Counted from the stretch's first letter, positions 42,573-52,148 are shown. The stretch: DNA of 64,000 nucleotides from Bradyrhizobium erythrophlei (GCF_900142985.1 NZ_LT670849.1:3853501-3917500), one strand, 5' to 3'. Made by a program: numbers and translations. The notes: generated from the letters alone by a model not told the origin.

Positions 42573-43787
42573 ATGGTCCCGTCCATGACCAGCATGACCC
42601 TGCCTTCAGATACCCCGCGTCCCCGCTCACGGTGGCCGCTTTTCGCAATCCCGATCCTGCTCCTGATTGCCGCCGCGGCATGGAGCGCGTTCTGGTTCTA
42701 TGCCGTGTCGCAGGCCGAGGTGAAGGCGGATGCCTGGCGTGCGCAAGAGGCGAAGTCCGGACGACGCTATGACTGCGCCAAACAGTCGATCTCCGGCTAT
42801 CCATTCCGCCTCGAGGTCCGCTGCGACGGTGCGCGCGTTGCGTTGACATCGCAGACCGCAGGCGCGGCGTCTGCGCCCGTCACGATCGATCTCGGCGAAA
42901 TCCTCGCGGTCGCGCAAATCTACGATCCCAAATTGTTGATCGCGGAATTCAAGTCGCCGGCGACAATTTCCGAAACGGCGAACGCGCCCGCGATGCAGGT
43001 GAGCTGGAGTGTGGCGCGTTCGAGCGTGGTCGGATTACCCGCCATTCCGCAGCGCGCCTCGATCGTGTTCGACGATGTCGGGATCGATCGCGTCAACAAC
43101 AACGCGGTGCAGGTGCCGGTGGCGCGCGCCAAGCATGTCGAACTGCATGGCCGTCTGGCCGAAGGTTCGACCGCGAAGGACCCCATCATCGAAAGCGTGT
43201 TGAAAATCGAAGCAGGCAGTGCGCAGGACGTTCATCCCGTGCTGGCGCGCCCGTTCGGCGCGGACATTCATGCGAAACTGATTGGGCTGAAGGACCTCAC
43301 GCCCAAGCCGTGGCCGCAGCGCTTTCGCGAACTGCAAGCCGGCGGCGGGCAGGTGGAGATCGTGCAGTCGCGGATTCAGCAGGACGATCTGATCGCGATC
43401 GCCGCGGGCTCGCTGGGGCTGAACGCGCAAGGTCAGATCAATGGTGAACTCCAGATGACGGTGACCGGCCTCGAGAAGATCATCCCGGCGCTCGGTATCG
43501 AGAAGATGCTGGAGGACGGCGTGCCGCAGGCGACCCTCGACCGTGTCGCGCCGGGCGTCAGGAGCCAGGACGTCACCAACCTGCTCGGCGCGCTCGACAA
43601 GGCCATTCCCGGTCTCGGCAAGGTGGTCAAGCAGAACGCCAATGCAGGCGTCGCGGCCGGGATCAACGCGCTCGGCACGGCGGCGACACTGGAAGGCAAG
43701 CCGGCGCGTACCTTCCCGCTGCGCTTTGCCGATGGCACGGTCTATCTCGGCCCGCTGAAGGTCGGACAGGTCCCGCCGCTGTTCTAG
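42573..43787 (+). CDS. DUF2125 family protein
   Basis: A 404-residue protein with an N-terminal membrane anchor (PLFAIPILLLIAAAAWSAFWFY) and a large beta-rich periplasmic region. Early motifs DCAKQSISGYPFRLEVRCD carry two Cys and are typical of DUF2125. The layout recalls AsmA/YdgA-like envelope proteins; function is unknown. The start is uncertain: ATGs at 42573, 42585 and 42594 are in frame and none has a strong SD. Confidence 0.75.
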   Translation: MVPSMTSMTLPSDTPRPRSRWPLFAIPILLLIAAAAWSAFWFYAVSQAEVKADAWRAQEAKSGRRYDCAKQSISGYPFRLEVRCDGARVALTSQTAGAASAPVTIDLGEILAVAQIYDPKLLIAEFKSPATISETANAPAMQVSWSVARSSVVGLPAIPQRASIVFDDVGIDRVNNNAVQVPVARAKHVELHGRLAEGSTAKDPIIESVLKIEAGSAQDVHPVLARPFGADIHAKLIGLKDLTPKPWPQRFRELQAGGGQVEIVQSRIQQDDLIAIAAGSLGLNAQGQINGELQMTVTGLEKIIPALGIEKMLEDGVPQATLDRVAPGVRSQDVTNLLGALDKAIPGLGKVVKQNANAGVAAGINALGTAATLEGKPARTFPLRFADGTVYLGPLKVGQVPPLF

Positions 43788-43789
43788 AA

Positions 43790-44722
43790 TTATTTCTTCA
43801 GTTGTTCGTGCGGACGGCCGAAGTCGGCTACCGCTGAATCCTGTCCGGTCTCGACGATGCCGCGCCGGATTGCGCGGGTGCGGGTGAAGTGCTCGAACAG
43901 CGCCTCGCCGTCGCCGCGCCGGATCGCGCGGGTGAGCTTTGACAAGTCCTCGTTGAAGGTGCCGAGCATTTCCAGCACGGCCTCCTTGTTGGCGAGGAAC
44001 ACGTCGCGCCACATGGTCGGATCGGATGCGGCAATGCGGGTAAAATCGCGAAAGCCGCCGGCCGAGAACTTGATCACTTCCGACGAAGTCACCTGCGCCA
44101 GCTCGTCGGCGGTGCCGACGATGGTGTAGGCGATCAGATGCGGCAGATGGCTCGTGATTGCGAGCACGAGGTCGTGATGCTCGGGTGTCATGATCTCGAC
44201 CTTGGCGCCAAGAGCAGTCCAGAACGCGCGCAGTCGGTCGACCGCGTTCGCGTCCGTGCCCTCGGGCGGGGTGAGGATGCACCAGCGATTGATGAAGAGC
44301 TCGGCGAAGCCGGAATCAGGCCCGGAATTTTCTGTCCCCGCCACCGGATGCGCCGGCACGAAATGCGCGTTTCCCGGCAGATGTGGCGCCATGTCCTTGA
44401 CGACGGAAGCCTTGACCGAGCCGACGTCGGAAACGATGACGCCCGGCTTCAGATGAGGCGCGATCTCGGCCGCAACGGGTCCGCAGGCGCCGACGGGGAT
44501 GCAGAGGATCACGAGGTCGGCACCCTTGACGGCTTCGGCATTCGTTTCAACGACGCGGTCGACGATGCCGAGCTCCGCCACCCGCGCTCGGCTCTTGGCC
44601 GAGCGCGCGGTGGTGACGATCTCCTTGGCCAGACCCTGATCGCGCGCGGCGCGCGCGATCGAGCCGCCGATCAGCCCGAAGCCGACCAGCGCGATGCGGT
44701 CGAAATGCCCTGCGGTGCTCAC
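43790..44722 (-). CDS. tyrC: Prephenate/arogenate dehydrogenase
   Basis: A 310-residue NAD-dependent TyrA-family enzyme. The Rossmann motif [12 protein letters not shown] (residues 14-25) and catalytic His in [15 protein letters not shown] are present, as is the family C-terminal helical part ([23 protein letters not shown]). It converts prephenate or arogenate toward tyrosine. The start overlaps the hisC stop by four bases. It is the last gene of the chorismate mutase-hisC-tyrC operon, a coherent aromatic amino acid unit. Confidence 0.92.
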   Translation of the reverse strand: MSTAGHFDRIALVGFGLIGGSIARAARDQGLAKEIVTTARSAKSRARVAELGIVDRVVETNAEAVKGADLVILCIPVGACGPVAAEIAPHLKPGVIVSDVGSVKASVVKDMAPHLPGNAHFVPAHPVAGTENSGPDSGFAELFINRWCILTPPEGTDANAVDRLRAFWTALGAKVEIMTPEHHDLVLAITSHLPHLIAYTIVGTADELAQVTSSEVIKFSAGGFRDFTRIAASDPTMWRDVFLANKEAVLEMLGTFNEDLSKLTRAIRRGDGEALFEHFTRTRAIRRGIVETGQDSAVADFGRPHEQLKK

Positions 44723-45813
44723 TTCACCCCCATGAAGTCGCGCAAGCCTTCGATCACGAGCTTGTTGGCTTCTTCGGTTCCGACCGTCAGCCGCAAGGCA
44801 TGCGGCAACTTGTAATTCTTCAATCCTCGCAGCACGAGGCCGCGGCTAGTCAGGAACGCATCCGCGTCCAGCGCCGTCTTGCCCTCGAGCGGGAAGTGGA
44901 TCAGCACGAAATTGGCGACGCTCGGCGTCACCTTGAGGCCGAGTTTGCTGATCTCCTCGGTGAGGCGGTTGCGCCACTTCTCGGTGTGGGTCTTCGACAT
45001 CTGCTGGTGCGCGGTGTCTTCGATCGCCGCGATGGCCGCCAGCATCGCCGGCGTCGACACGTTGAACGGCCCGCGGATGCGGTTCATCGCATCCACGATG
45101 TGGGCGGGTGCGAACATCCACCCCACACGCAGCGCCGCAAGGCCGTGGATCTTCGAGAAGGTGTGGGTCATCACGGTGTTCTCGCTGGTCGCCACCAGTT
45201 CGATCCCCATCTCATAGTCGTTGCGCGAGACATAGTCGGCATAGGCTGCGTCGAGCACCAGCAGCACATGCGACGGCAAGCCCGCGCGCAGGCGTTTCAC
45301 CTCGTCGAACGGCAGATAGGTGCCGGTCGGGTTGTTCGGGTTGGCGAGCCAGACGAGCTTGGTCTTCGGCGTGACCAGCTTGAGCATCGCATCGACATTG
45401 GCGGTGTAATCGACCTCGGGCGCGACGACGTTCACGGCGCCGTTCGCCAGCGTCGCGATCGGATAGACCAGAAAGCCGTGGGTGGTCGAAATCGCCTCGT
45501 CGCCGGGGCCGAGATAGGCGTGCGCCAGCAGGTTGAGGATTTCATCGGAGCCGGCGCCGCAGATGATGCGGTCGGGGTCGAGCCCGAAAGCGCGCCCGAT
45601 CGCCTCACGCAGAATCCGCGAGGTGCCTTCCGGGTAGTCCTCGAGATGCGCAGCCGCGCCCTTGTAGGCCTCGATCGCCTTCGGCGAGGGGCCGAACGGC
45701 GTCTCGTTGGCCGACAACTTGAACACCTTGCGGCCCGGTTCCGCCTTCGGGCTCTTGCCGGGCGTGTACGGCGCAATATCGAGAATGCCGGGATTCGGCA
45801 CGGGTCGGGACAT
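44719..45813 (-). CDS. hisC: Histidinol-phosphate/aromatic aminotransferase
   Basis: A 364-residue class I/II PLP aminotransferase. [15 protein letters not shown] at the start, NPNNPTGTY near 165 and the PLP lysine in [17 protein letters not shown] (shown in part) are diagnostic. In this operon between chorismate mutase and tyrC it probably transaminates prephenate or phenylpyruvate as well as imidazole-acetol phosphate. ATG 45813 is preferred because GGAG lies at the right distance; an upstream TTG is not needed. Confidence 0.93.
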   Translation of the reverse strand: MSRPVPNPGILDIAPYTPGKSPKAEPGRKVFKLSANETPFGPSPKAIEAYKGAAAHLEDYPEGTSRILREAIGRAFGLDPDRIICGAGSDEILNLLAHAYLGPGDEAISTTHGFLVYPIATLANGAVNVVAPEVDYTANVDAMLKLVTPKTKLVWLANPNNPTGTYLPFDEVKRLRAGLPSHVLLVLDAAYADYVSRNDYEMGIELVATSENTVMTHTFSKIHGLAALRVGWMFAPAHIVDAMNRIRGPFNVSTPAMLAAIAAIEDTAHQQMSKTHTEKWRNRLTEEISKLGLKVTPSVANFVLIHFPLEGKTALDADAFLTSRGLVLRGLKNYKLPHALRLTVGTEEANKLVIEGLRDFMGVK

Positions 45814-45838
45814 CTTCAACTCCGGAAATAACGGGCGG

Positions 45839-46681
45839 CTATTTTGCCGTGCCGTTGGGCACCGTATAGCGCGTTGCGTGGCTGCCGACGAGGGCCGATG
45901 AGCGCACCGAGGCCCCGGTTTCGATCAGCGCCGCCTTGACCTTTTCGAGGTGGCCGGCCGCGACCGACACCAGCAACGCCGCGCCGTCGAAGGCCGTATC
46001 GGGCACCGCGACGATGTCGGCCAGGGGCGACAGCGCGCGGGCGGTATCGGCGTTCCAGCCGGAGACGCGCACGCTCCATGTCTCGACCTCGGTCACCATG
46101 GCGCTGTCGGCCACCCGCGACACCACGAACACCGGCAGCGCCGCGGGATGGTCGGCGCGCTCGACGAAGGGCAGCCGCGCGATTATCTTCGGCGCATCGC
46201 GCGGTTCGAGCGCGATCCACCACGGCGTGCGGCTTGCGGTCGCCGACACCAGCGCCAGATCGCCCTTGGATCTGGCGACCGCTTCGACCGCGGCCGGTGC
46301 GTTGAAATGCGAGACGTAAGGCACCGTGAAGCCGAAATGAAACCGCGCCGAATCCCGCATGGCGGGCTCGCTGGCCGAAATGTCGGCATGCACCGAGAAC
46401 GGCGCCTGCACGTAAGTGAAGGTCGAGATGATGACGCGCCAGATGCTTTCGACGGTGTCGAGCGGAAGGATGCCGCGATGACGCTGCACCAGGCGGCGCA
46501 TCATGTCGGCCTCGCGCGCAGGGCGAAAGGCCGAGCCGACTTCCTGGGTCTGCTTCACCTGGATCAGCCGGTCGATGATATCGCCGCGCTGCATCAACAG
46601 GCTGTGCACCTGCGCATCGATCGTGTCGATCTCCTGGCGCAGATCGGCCAGCGATGGTGGCGAAGGGGGCGGCTTGGTCAT
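45839..46681 (-). CDS. Chorismate mutase with unassigned C-terminal domain
   Basis: A 280-residue protein. The first 95 residues are an AroQ-type chorismate mutase ([40 protein letters not shown]). The remaining 185 residues resemble a degenerate prephenate-dehydratase-like alpha/beta domain but lack its TRF motif, so dehydratase activity is not supported. It supplies prephenate to TyrC and is the first gene of the operon, 25 bases before hisC. Confidence 0.82.
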   Translation of the reverse strand: MTKPPPSPPSLADLRQEIDTIDAQVHSLLMQRGDIIDRLIQVKQTQEVGSAFRPAREADMMRRLVQRHRGILPLDTVESIWRVIISTFTYVQAPFSVHADISASEPAMRDSARFHFGFTVPYVSHFNAPAAVEAVARSKGDLALVSATASRTPWWIALEPRDAPKIIARLPFVERADHPAALPVFVVSRVADSAMVTEVETWSVRVSGWNADTARALSPLADIVAVPDTAFDGAALLVSVAAGHLEKVKAALIETGASVRSSALVGSHATRYTVPNGTAK

Positions 46682-46705
46682 GTTCGAAACCTGACGAAAT
46701 TAGCT

Positions 46706-46801
46706 CCTCATCCGCAAGGAGCGCGAAAGCGCGTCTCGAAGGATGCTGGCCCCGTTCTCCCTCATGGTTCGAGACGGCGCAAGCGCCTCCTCACCATGAG
46801 G
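46706..46801. repeat. Composite palindromic intergenic repeat, copy 2 (inverted)
   Basis: Module A from CCTCATCCGCAAGGAG (46706) to GCGTCTCGAAGGATG (46745) and module B from CCTCATGGTTCGAGACGG (46760) to CTCCTCACCATGAGG (46801). Together they are the reverse complement of the arrangement at 37066-37166. It lies in the promoter region between the divergent chorismate mutase operon and the SAM-II/metX unit. Confidence 0.85.
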
Positions 46802-46867
46802 ACCAGGGCCTCATTAACCACGGCCTTGCCTTGACGCTCGGGGGGTAAGGGACTAATTTTATGTCGT

Positions 46868-46924
46868 TCCGTGGTCATTTGAGCCGGCCGGCTTGCAGCC
46901 ACGTTAAAAAACTCGCTAAACAGG
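46868..46924 (+). ncRNA. SAM-II riboswitch
   Basis: The segment CGTGGTCATTTGAGCCGG, then GGCTTGCAGCCACGTT, then CTCGCTAAACAGG matches the SAM-II (metA) aptamer of alphaproteobacteria: the CGTGG/CCACG helix and the 3' GCTAAA strand of the pseudoknot are all there. It binds S-adenosylmethionine and shuts down methionine synthesis. A terminator hairpin follows 18 bases later and metX 108 bases later. Identified by motif; covariance scoring was not possible. Confidence 0.9.
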
Positions 46925-46941
46925 CCGGGGACAGAATGATC

Positions 46942-46973
46942 CCGGCCGAACTTCCGTTCAGGCCGGAATTTTT
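46942..46973 (+). terminator. Intrinsic terminator between SAM-II aptamer and metX
   Basis: CCGGCCGAAC at 46942-46951 pairs with GTTC-A-GGCCGG at 46956-46966 and is followed by AATTTTT. GGCCGG at 46923-46928, at the edge of the aptamer, can pair with the same CCGGCC and would act as anti-terminator. Ligand-controlled termination is therefore plausible. Confidence 0.8.
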
Positions 46974-47031
46974 ATGGCCTGATTTCCGGGGCGATTTTCG
47001 AAAGAGCGCGCCTCGAGGGATCGGTATCACG

Positions 47032-48237
47032 ATGGTAAAAGTGCAGTCCGTACCAATTCCCGCGATCCACGCGGATGAGCGGTCGCATGAGGCGGATCAC
47101 CCAAGCTCCAAGGTCGCGCAATTTGGCGCCGACCAGCCGCTGCGGCTCGATTGCGGCGTCGATCTCGCGCCGTTCCAGATCGCCTACCAGACCTATGGCG
47201 AACTCAACGCCGAGCGCTCCAACGCCATTCTCGTCTGTCACGCGCTGACCGGCGACCAGCACGTCTTCAACGTGCATCCCGTGACCGGCAAGCCCGGCTG
47301 GTGGGAGACCCTGGTCGGTCCGGGCCGTCCGCTCGATACGGACCGCTACTTCATCATCTGTTCGAACGTGATCGGTGGCTGCATGGGGTCGACCGGACCG
47401 GCTTCCACCAATCCGGCGACCGGCAAATTGTGGGGACTGGATTTTCCGGTCATCACCATTCCCGACATGGTGCGGGCGCAGGCGATGCTGCTGGATCATC
47501 TGGGCATCGAAACGCTGTTCTGCGTGGTCGGTGGTTCCATGGGCGGCATGCAGGCGCTGCAATGGACCGCGGCCTATCCGAAGCGCGTGTTCTCGACCTT
47601 GGCGATTGCGTGCTCGACGCGGCATTCGGCGCAGAACATCGCCTTCCACGAACTTGGCCGTCAGGCCGTGATGGCCGATCCCGAGTGGCACAACGGCCGC
47701 TACTTCGAAAAAGGCACCCAGCCGCATCGCGGCCTCGGCGTCGCGCGCATGGCCGCGCACATCACTTACCTTTCGGATGCCGCGCTTCATCGTAAATTCG
47801 GCCGCCGGATGCAGGATCGCGAACTGCCGACCTTTTCGTTTGACGCCGATTTTCAGGTCGAGAGCTACCTGCGCTATCAGGGTTCGTCCTTTGTCGAGCG
47901 CTTCGACGCCAACAGCTATCTCTATCTGACGCGGGCGATGGACTACTTCGATATCGCCGGCGACCATGACGGCGTGCTGGCGCGGGCGTTTCGCGGCATC
48001 CAGACCCGTTTTTGCGTGGTCTCCTTCACCAGCGACTGGCTGTTTCCGACTTCCGAGTCGCGCGCGCTGGTGCATGCGCTCAACGCTTCCAGCGCGCGGG
48101 TGAGTTTTGCGGAAATCGAGACCGACCGCGGGCACGACGCCTTCCTGCTCGACGTTCCCGAATTCTTCGACATCTCCCGCGCCTTCCTGCAATCGGCGGC
48201 GAAGGCGCGCGGGCTTTCGGTGGCCGGCGAGGCATGA
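47032..48237 (+). CDS. metX: Homoserine O-acetyltransferase
   Basis: A 401-residue alpha/beta-hydrolase-fold acyltransferase. [11 protein letters not shown] (oxyanion region), [14 protein letters not shown] (nucleophile Ser), the Asp in [13 protein letters not shown] and the His in RGHDAFLLD form the active site. It acylates homoserine for methionine synthesis. The frame is open back to 46861, but that region contains the SAM-II aptamer and terminator, so ATG 47032 ([15 protein letters not shown]) is the start. Its stop overlaps metW by four bases. Confidence 0.94.
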   Translation: MVKVQSVPIPAIHADERSHEADHPSSKVAQFGADQPLRLDCGVDLAPFQIAYQTYGELNAERSNAILVCHALTGDQHVFNVHPVTGKPGWWETLVGPGRPLDTDRYFIICSNVIGGCMGSTGPASTNPATGKLWGLDFPVITIPDMVRAQAMLLDHLGIETLFCVVGGSMGGMQALQWTAAYPKRVFSTLAIACSTRHSAQNIAFHELGRQAVMADPEWHNGRYFEKGTQPHRGLGVARMAAHITYLSDAALHRKFGRRMQDRELPTFSFDADFQVESYLRYQGSSFVERFDANSYLYLTRAMDYFDIAGDHDGVLARAFRGIQTRFCVVSFTSDWLFPTSESRALVHALNASSARVSFAEIETDRGHDAFLLDVPEFFDISRAFLQSAAKARGLSVAGEA

Positions 48238-48902
48238 GCGCGCAGCAACAGGCCTTGCCGCTCAGTCCGGCCGGCGGACACGATCGTAGCGTTGCGCATC
48301 GCGGCGATCACTTGCTGGTCGCGGAGATGGTGGCATCCGGCTCGAAAGTACTCGACGTCGGTTGCGGCGACGGCGATCTGTTGCAGCTTCTGGAAAGTCG
48401 CGGCATCGACGGCCGCGGCATCGAATTGTCGCGCGAAGGCGTCAACCGCTGCGTCGCCAAGGGGCTTGCGGTGGTGCAGGGCGACGCCGACACCGACCTC
48501 GTCAATTATCCGGACGACGCCTTCGACTACGTGATCCTGTCGCAAACCTTGCAGGCGACGCGGCAGCCCAAGGCCGTCCTGGAAAACCTCCTGCGCATCG
48601 GCCGCCGCGCCATCGTGTCGTTTCCGAACTTCGGCTTCTGGCGGATGCGCTTGCAGCTTCTGATCGGCGGCCACATGCCGCGCACGGAAAACCTGCCCGC
48701 CACCTGGTACGACACGCCGAACATTCACTTCTGCACCATCAAGGATTTCGTGCAGCTCTGCGACGAGATCGGCGTCAAGATGGAGCGCGCCGAGGCGCTC
48801 GATCTCTATGGCCGTCCGCTGCGGGTCAGCGCGCCCTGGTGGTTCTGGAACATGTTCGGCGAGCAGGGCATCTTCCTGCTCAGCCGTGGCGAGAAGAAGT
48901 GA
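48234..48902 (+). CDS. metW: MetW methyltransferase-like protein
   Basis: A 222-residue class I SAM-dependent methyltransferase fold. Motif I is [15 protein letters not shown], followed by [12 protein letters not shown] and the conserved [15 protein letters not shown] and [12 protein letters not shown] blocks specific to MetW. It works with MetX; in some proteobacteria the two proteins form a complex needed for full acyltransferase activity. Translational coupling (ATGA) supports this. It shares the SAM-II control of metX. Confidence 0.92.
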   Translation: MSAQQQALPLSPAGGHDRSVAHRGDHLLVAEMVASGSKVLDVGCGDGDLLQLLESRGIDGRGIELSREGVNRCVAKGLAVVQGDADTDLVNYPDDAFDYVILSQTLQATRQPKAVLENLLRIGRRAIVSFPNFGFWRMRLQLLIGGHMPRTENLPATWYDTPNIHFCTIKDFVQLCDEIGVKMERAEALDLYGRPLRVSAPWWFWNMFGEQGIFLLSRGEKK

Positions 48903-48914
48903 CGCGGTAATCTG

Positions 48915-49016
48915 TCATCGTCCGGCTTGACCGGACGATCCAGTATTCCAGAGACGTCGGTGCTTGAGCCGAGATGTCGCGGCGTACTGGATGCCCCGCC
49001 TTCGCGGGGCATGACG
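48915..49016. repeat. Nested palindromic intergenic element
   Basis: Three hairpins: CGTCCGG/CCGGACG at 48919-48937; ATCCAGTA (48938-48945) with TACTGGAT (48985-48992); and ATGCCCCGC/GCGGGGCAT at 48991-49012. The middle pair encloses a 39-base loop. It follows metW by 13 bases and may act as its terminator; it resembles a common intergenic repeat of the family. Confidence 0.75.
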
Positions 49017-49197
49017 ATTGGGGGGCTATCAAGCCAGTTTTGACCTCGGATTGTGCACGCTTCAGCGGTTGAGCCTCACGACTGCGCCGGACCCGCAGTC
49101 CTCCTGATGTGACGATGTTTGGCTCACTAAGTCGTCCCGGCGAACCGCGGCTTCCGCCGCTGCTTCTGATTAACCTGTCAAACAGCCACGACATCCG

Positions 49198-49300
49198 GGC
49201 CTCGTGGTTCGAGACGCGCGGCATTGCCGCGCTCCTCACCATGAGGAATTAGCAGACCCTCATCCTGAGGAGCGCGCTCTTGCGCGCGTCTCGAAGGATG
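49198..49300. repeat. Composite palindromic intergenic repeat, copy 3
   Basis: Module B (CCTCGTGGTTCGAGACGC to CTCCTCACCATGAGG, 49200-49246) precedes module A (CCTCATCCTGAGGAGCGC to GTCTCGAAGGATG, 49258-49300). The modules are those at 37066 and 46706 in a third arrangement. It lies in a gene-free kilobase. Between 49017 and 49197 nothing is recognised. Confidence 0.85.
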
Positions 49301-49329
49301 CGGCCACGAACGGCGCATGTCAGCATGCC

Positions 49330-49868
49330 CCGCTGCGCATCACGCCCGAGTTATCCAAATATCCTTCGCCCAAAGAGGGCGTGGGGAATGCCGGGTGGCC
49401 AACGCACCCGCAGCCTCGCGTGGAAAATAGAAAACACGCGAGTAAGTCCACTACGGTCGCGCCGGTTTCACCCGGCATTCCCGCACGCGAATGGTTTTAA
49501 CGGTTTCCTTCGTGCTCTCCCTGGTGACCGGGCTTTGTTGTCACCATCCCCGCGTGATGCGCAGCATCATCGCGAGTTGAACGCCAGCATCGGGGCGTCA
49601 GGACCACACGACTTCGCCGTCCGCTTGATCGATCGCGTTCGTCTTGCGCGCGACAAGCGTCCACCGCATCCCGCGCCCAACGTTCGTGACGATCGCGAAA
49701 CGCCCCTCTTGTGAGCGCAGGACGGCGGCGCTTATGGATTTGATTTGGGTGAAACGCGAAGCGAAATATTTTTGCGGCGAGGACTGGACAGGTAGCATCA
49801 GCCTGATCGGGTTTGCAAAATTCGCCGATTGGCGCAAAGGGGAGTGCGGGACCAGGATTGGAAATTAA
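49330..49868 (+). repeat. Dispersed repeat element with coding-like but probably non-genic frames
   Basis: A stretch without credible start sites whose frames read GFNGFLRALPGDRALL, then SGPHDFAVR and MDLIWVKREAKYFCGEDWTG. From memory, such reading frames recur in Bradyrhizobium relatives as annotated hypotheticals and mark a multi-copy element. A second, shorter match to its GCACGCGAATGGTTTTAA part is present at 52371. Directly after copy 3 of the palindromic repeat. No function is known. Confidence 0.6.
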
Positions 49869-49976
49869 GGTCTGTTGGAGACAAGAATTCGAGATCGAGT
49901 TCTCCGAATATTAGAAAATATGCTCATACTCCTCTGCTCGGACAACCTCAGGTCCTTTTGTGCCGGGGACGTTTTG

Positions 49977-50741
49977 ATGGATAACTTCAGGTTACGTCTT
50001 ATCTTGGCGGCCATTCTGCTCGCCACGTCGGCTGGTCCGAAGACCTTGGCCGTAGCCGAGCCGAATTCTGCGGAGCCGCCAAAGGCGCCGGACGACCCGA
50101 AGGCCGACGTGGAAAAGACGAGCGACATGTCCGGTCCCTCCTTCCGGGCAGCGATCCGCGCCATGGTCGAGCAGGAAGCTCAAAAAGCCGGGCTTCCGCC
50201 TGATATCGCCGACGCAGTCGTGCACATCGAGAGCAACTACGACCCCACAGTTATCGGCGGCGTCGGTGAAATTGGCCTGATGCAGGTAAGGCCTGGAACG
50301 GCTGCGATGCTGGGATTCAGGGGCAGCGCCGAAGAACTCGCGAGGCCGGAAATCAATATCCATTACGGCGTAGCCTATCTGAGCAAGGCCTGGCGTCTGG
50401 CGGACGGCGACCTGTGCCGTACGTTGATGAAGTATCGCGCCGGACACGGCGAGGAGGTCATGACGGCGCGCTCCGTGAATTATTGCAATCGGGCGAAAGG
50501 CCATCTCGCCGCTTTGGGTTCACCGCTCGCGGCGGGAACGACGCCGCCTTCGATCATTCCCAGTTCCGTGCTGGCGAATAACCAGCTGCGGTCGCTGCTC
50601 ATTTCGCCAAAGGACGTCTATGCGCAGTACCGGCAGGGCACGCCTGCGGCGAGCCGGGCCTTCTGGGCTGCTCATGAAGCCCGTGTCCGCGCCATCAAGG
50701 CGCGGATCGAATCCAGATGGCGGCGATTGGCATCACGCTAG
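49977..50741 (+). CDS. Lytic transglycosylase (SLT domain)
   Basis: A 254-residue protein with a signal peptide (residues 1-28). The SLT domain has catalytic E85 in VVHIESNYDP, GEIGLMQVRPGT (97-108) and the YGVAYLSKAW and YRAGHG blocks. It cleaves peptidoglycan between MurNAc and GlcNAc with formation of anhydro-muramyl ends. The C-terminal 60 residues (SLLISPKDVYAQYRQG onwards) are basic and unassigned. ATG 49977 starts a proper signal peptide; the upstream extension would not. Confidence 0.88.
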   Translation: MDNFRLRLILAAILLATSAGPKTLAVAEPNSAEPPKAPDDPKADVEKTSDMSGPSFRAAIRAMVEQEAQKAGLPPDIADAVVHIESNYDPTVIGGVGEIGLMQVRPGTAAMLGFRGSAEELARPEINIHYGVAYLSKAWRLADGDLCRTLMKYRAGHGEEVMTARSVNYCNRAKGHLAALGSPLAAGTTPPSIIPSSVLANNQLRSLLISPKDVYAQYRQGTPAASRAFWAAHEARVRAIKARIESRWRRLASR

Positions 50742-50897
50742 GCCAAGCTACAACAGTCGGCGCTGCACACCGGGCGGTAGCCCTAGAAGGCTGGTCGGCG
50801 ACCAATGGCGGGGTGATACGGTGCGGACAGCAGCAACAGGAAGAGTGCTCTTTCAGCCTGGTATCTGGCTGCGGGCCTGGTCGTTTCCGATCCGCGC

Positions 50898-51017
50898 ATG
50901 ACGACACCGCCGTCGCTTGTACATATGCACCACCGCCACGTCGTTCGCCGGCCCTTCTTCAAGACGATTTCGAAAGTCAGAAATCGACTGGACGTTGCGA
51001 TCCTGCGAACCATCTGA
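50898..51017 (+). CDS. Possible 39-residue basic small ORF
   Basis: An open frame reading MTTPPSLVHMHHRHVV, then RRPFFKTISKVRNRLD and VAILRTI. It fills most of the 279-base gap between the transglycosylase and the convergent 75-residue gene, ending three bases before that gene's stop. It is strongly basic. No clear ribosome-binding site is seen, so it may be chance. Confidence 0.3.
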   Translation: MTTPPSLVHMHHRHVVRRPFFKTISKVRNRLDVAILRTI

Positions 51018-51020
51018 CGA

Positions 51021-51248
51021 TCACGTCACGGCTTCGGCCGTTGGTGTTGCGTAAACTTCCCGCACCGGCATTTGGAAGGTCAGAGGGAATGTGGAAGCGG
51101 CAAGACGTTCCATCGCAGACCGTTCCTCGGAAAGCCGTTTCTCGATGAACTCGCGTTCGAAGTCCGTCAGTCGGGTGTTGAGCAAGCGACGGTAGCGGCT
51201 GATGTTGTTGCGGTGCGTTCGCAAACGCGCAAGCTTTTCGTCAATCAT
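51021..51248 (-). CDS. Small conserved hypothetical, helical (75 aa)
   Basis: A 75-residue protein, MIDEKLARLRTHRNNISRYRRLLNTRLTDFEREFIEKRL at its start (key part), almost entirely amphipathic helix and probably a coiled-coil or helical hairpin. A similar small protein is familiar from other Bradyrhizobium genomes, without known function. AGGATG precedes the ATG. It follows the 105-residue gene by 20 bases on the same strand, downstream of hsp20, so it may share the heat-regulated transcript. Confidence 0.7.
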   Translation of the reverse strand: MIDEKLARLRTHRNNISRYRRLLNTRLTDFEREFIEKRLSEERSAMERLAASTFPLTFQMPVREVYATPTAEAVT

Positions 51249-51268
51249 CCTTTCATCCCCTCGACGTT

Positions 51269-51586
51269 CTATGCTGCCATGCTGACCCGGGCGGTCGACT
51301 TCGTGCGGGCTGGTTTGCCGCCGGGCGGCTCTTTGGGTCCGGGATCGAGCGCCGACAGCGCCTCAAGCACTTCATCGATCGTCACGATGTTGCGCGATCC
51401 CGGCAGTTCCCTCAGCGCCGGGTTCGACACCACGGCAGCCGCATCCGACGCCCAGGACGCGAGGATGGCCCGTTTCTCGCCGGTCGATATCGTCTGGTCC
51501 GCCAGGACATCGCGCGGATGGTCGTAGACAGCACCGGGATGCAATATAGCGTTCAGGTCAATAATGTTATCGGCATGTTCGATCAT
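51269..51586 (-). CDS. Small conserved hypothetical (105 aa)
   Basis: A 105-residue protein beginning MIEHADNIIDLNAILHPG. The middle reads LADQTISTGEKRAILASWASDA, then the acidic helix TIDEVLEALSALD and a basic Pro/Lys tail. No domain is recognised. AAAGGAGG nine bases before the ATG is a near-ideal ribosome-binding site, and the longer frame is not needed. It lies between hsp20 and the 75-residue gene, 106 bases after hsp20. Confidence 0.7.
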   Translation of the reverse strand: MIEHADNIIDLNAILHPGAVYDHPRDVLADQTISTGEKRAILASWASDAAAVVSNPALRELPGSRNIVTIDEVLEALSALDPGPKEPPGGKPARTKSTARVSMAA

Positions 51587-51692
51587 CGGGTGTCCTCCTT
51601 TCCGATACCGCTGATGTTTCGCCAGATAGGATGAGAGGCTGCATTCCCGCCCGGGCTCCAGGCGGGAATGCTTGTCCTTTTCAAGATTAAAT

Positions 51693-52148
51693 CTACGCGG
51701 CCTTGCCTTCGAGCTGATGCACGTTGCCGGCCGATGCGCCATTGATGGCGATCCGCCGCGGCTTCATGGCCTCGGGAATTTCCCGGACCAACTCGATCTT
51801 GAGCAAGCCGTTGTCAAACGTCGCGCCCTTCACCTGAACATAGTCGGCCAGGTTGAATTGCCGTTTGAAATGACGGGTCGAGATACCCCTGTAGAGGAAC
51901 TCGCGCTCGGTCTTTTCGGTCTTGCCGCCTTCGACGGTAACGACGTTCTGCTCGGCCGTGACCGAGACCTCGTCGGGCGAGAAACCCGCCACAGCCAGCG
52001 TGATCTGGTAGGTGTCCTCAGCCAGTCGTTCGATGTTGTAGGGCGGATAACCTTCGTCCGTTGCCCGCTGGGCCGTCTCGACAAGGTCGAACAGGCGATC
52101 GAAACCAATGGTCGATCGAAACAGGGGGGAGAAGTCATAAGTGCGCAT
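51693..52148 (-). CDS. Small heat-shock protein (Hsp20/IbpA type)
   Basis: A 151-residue alpha-crystallin chaperone that holds unfolding proteins. The N-terminal MRTYDFSPLFRSTIGFDRLF is typical of class A rhizobial sHsps; the alpha-crystallin domain (ITLAVAGFSPDEVSV to GLLKIELVREIP) and the C-terminal I-x-I motif (RRIAING) follow. ATG 52148 is preceded by GGAGGA, which is covered by a ROSE thermometer (next entry). Two small genes lie downstream on the same strand. Confidence 0.93.
   Translation of the reverse strand: MRTYDFSPLFRSTIGFDRLFDLVETAQRATDEGYPPYNIERLAEDTYQITLAVAGFSPDEVSVTAEQNVVTVEGGKTEKTEREFLYRGISTRHFKRQFNLADYVQVKGATFDNGLLKIELVREIPEAMKPRRIAINGASAGNVHQLEGKAA

Noticed and set aside
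46861..47031. N-terminal extension of MetX from 46861
   Set aside because: The region holds the SAM-II aptamer and a terminator; the extension has no family similarity.
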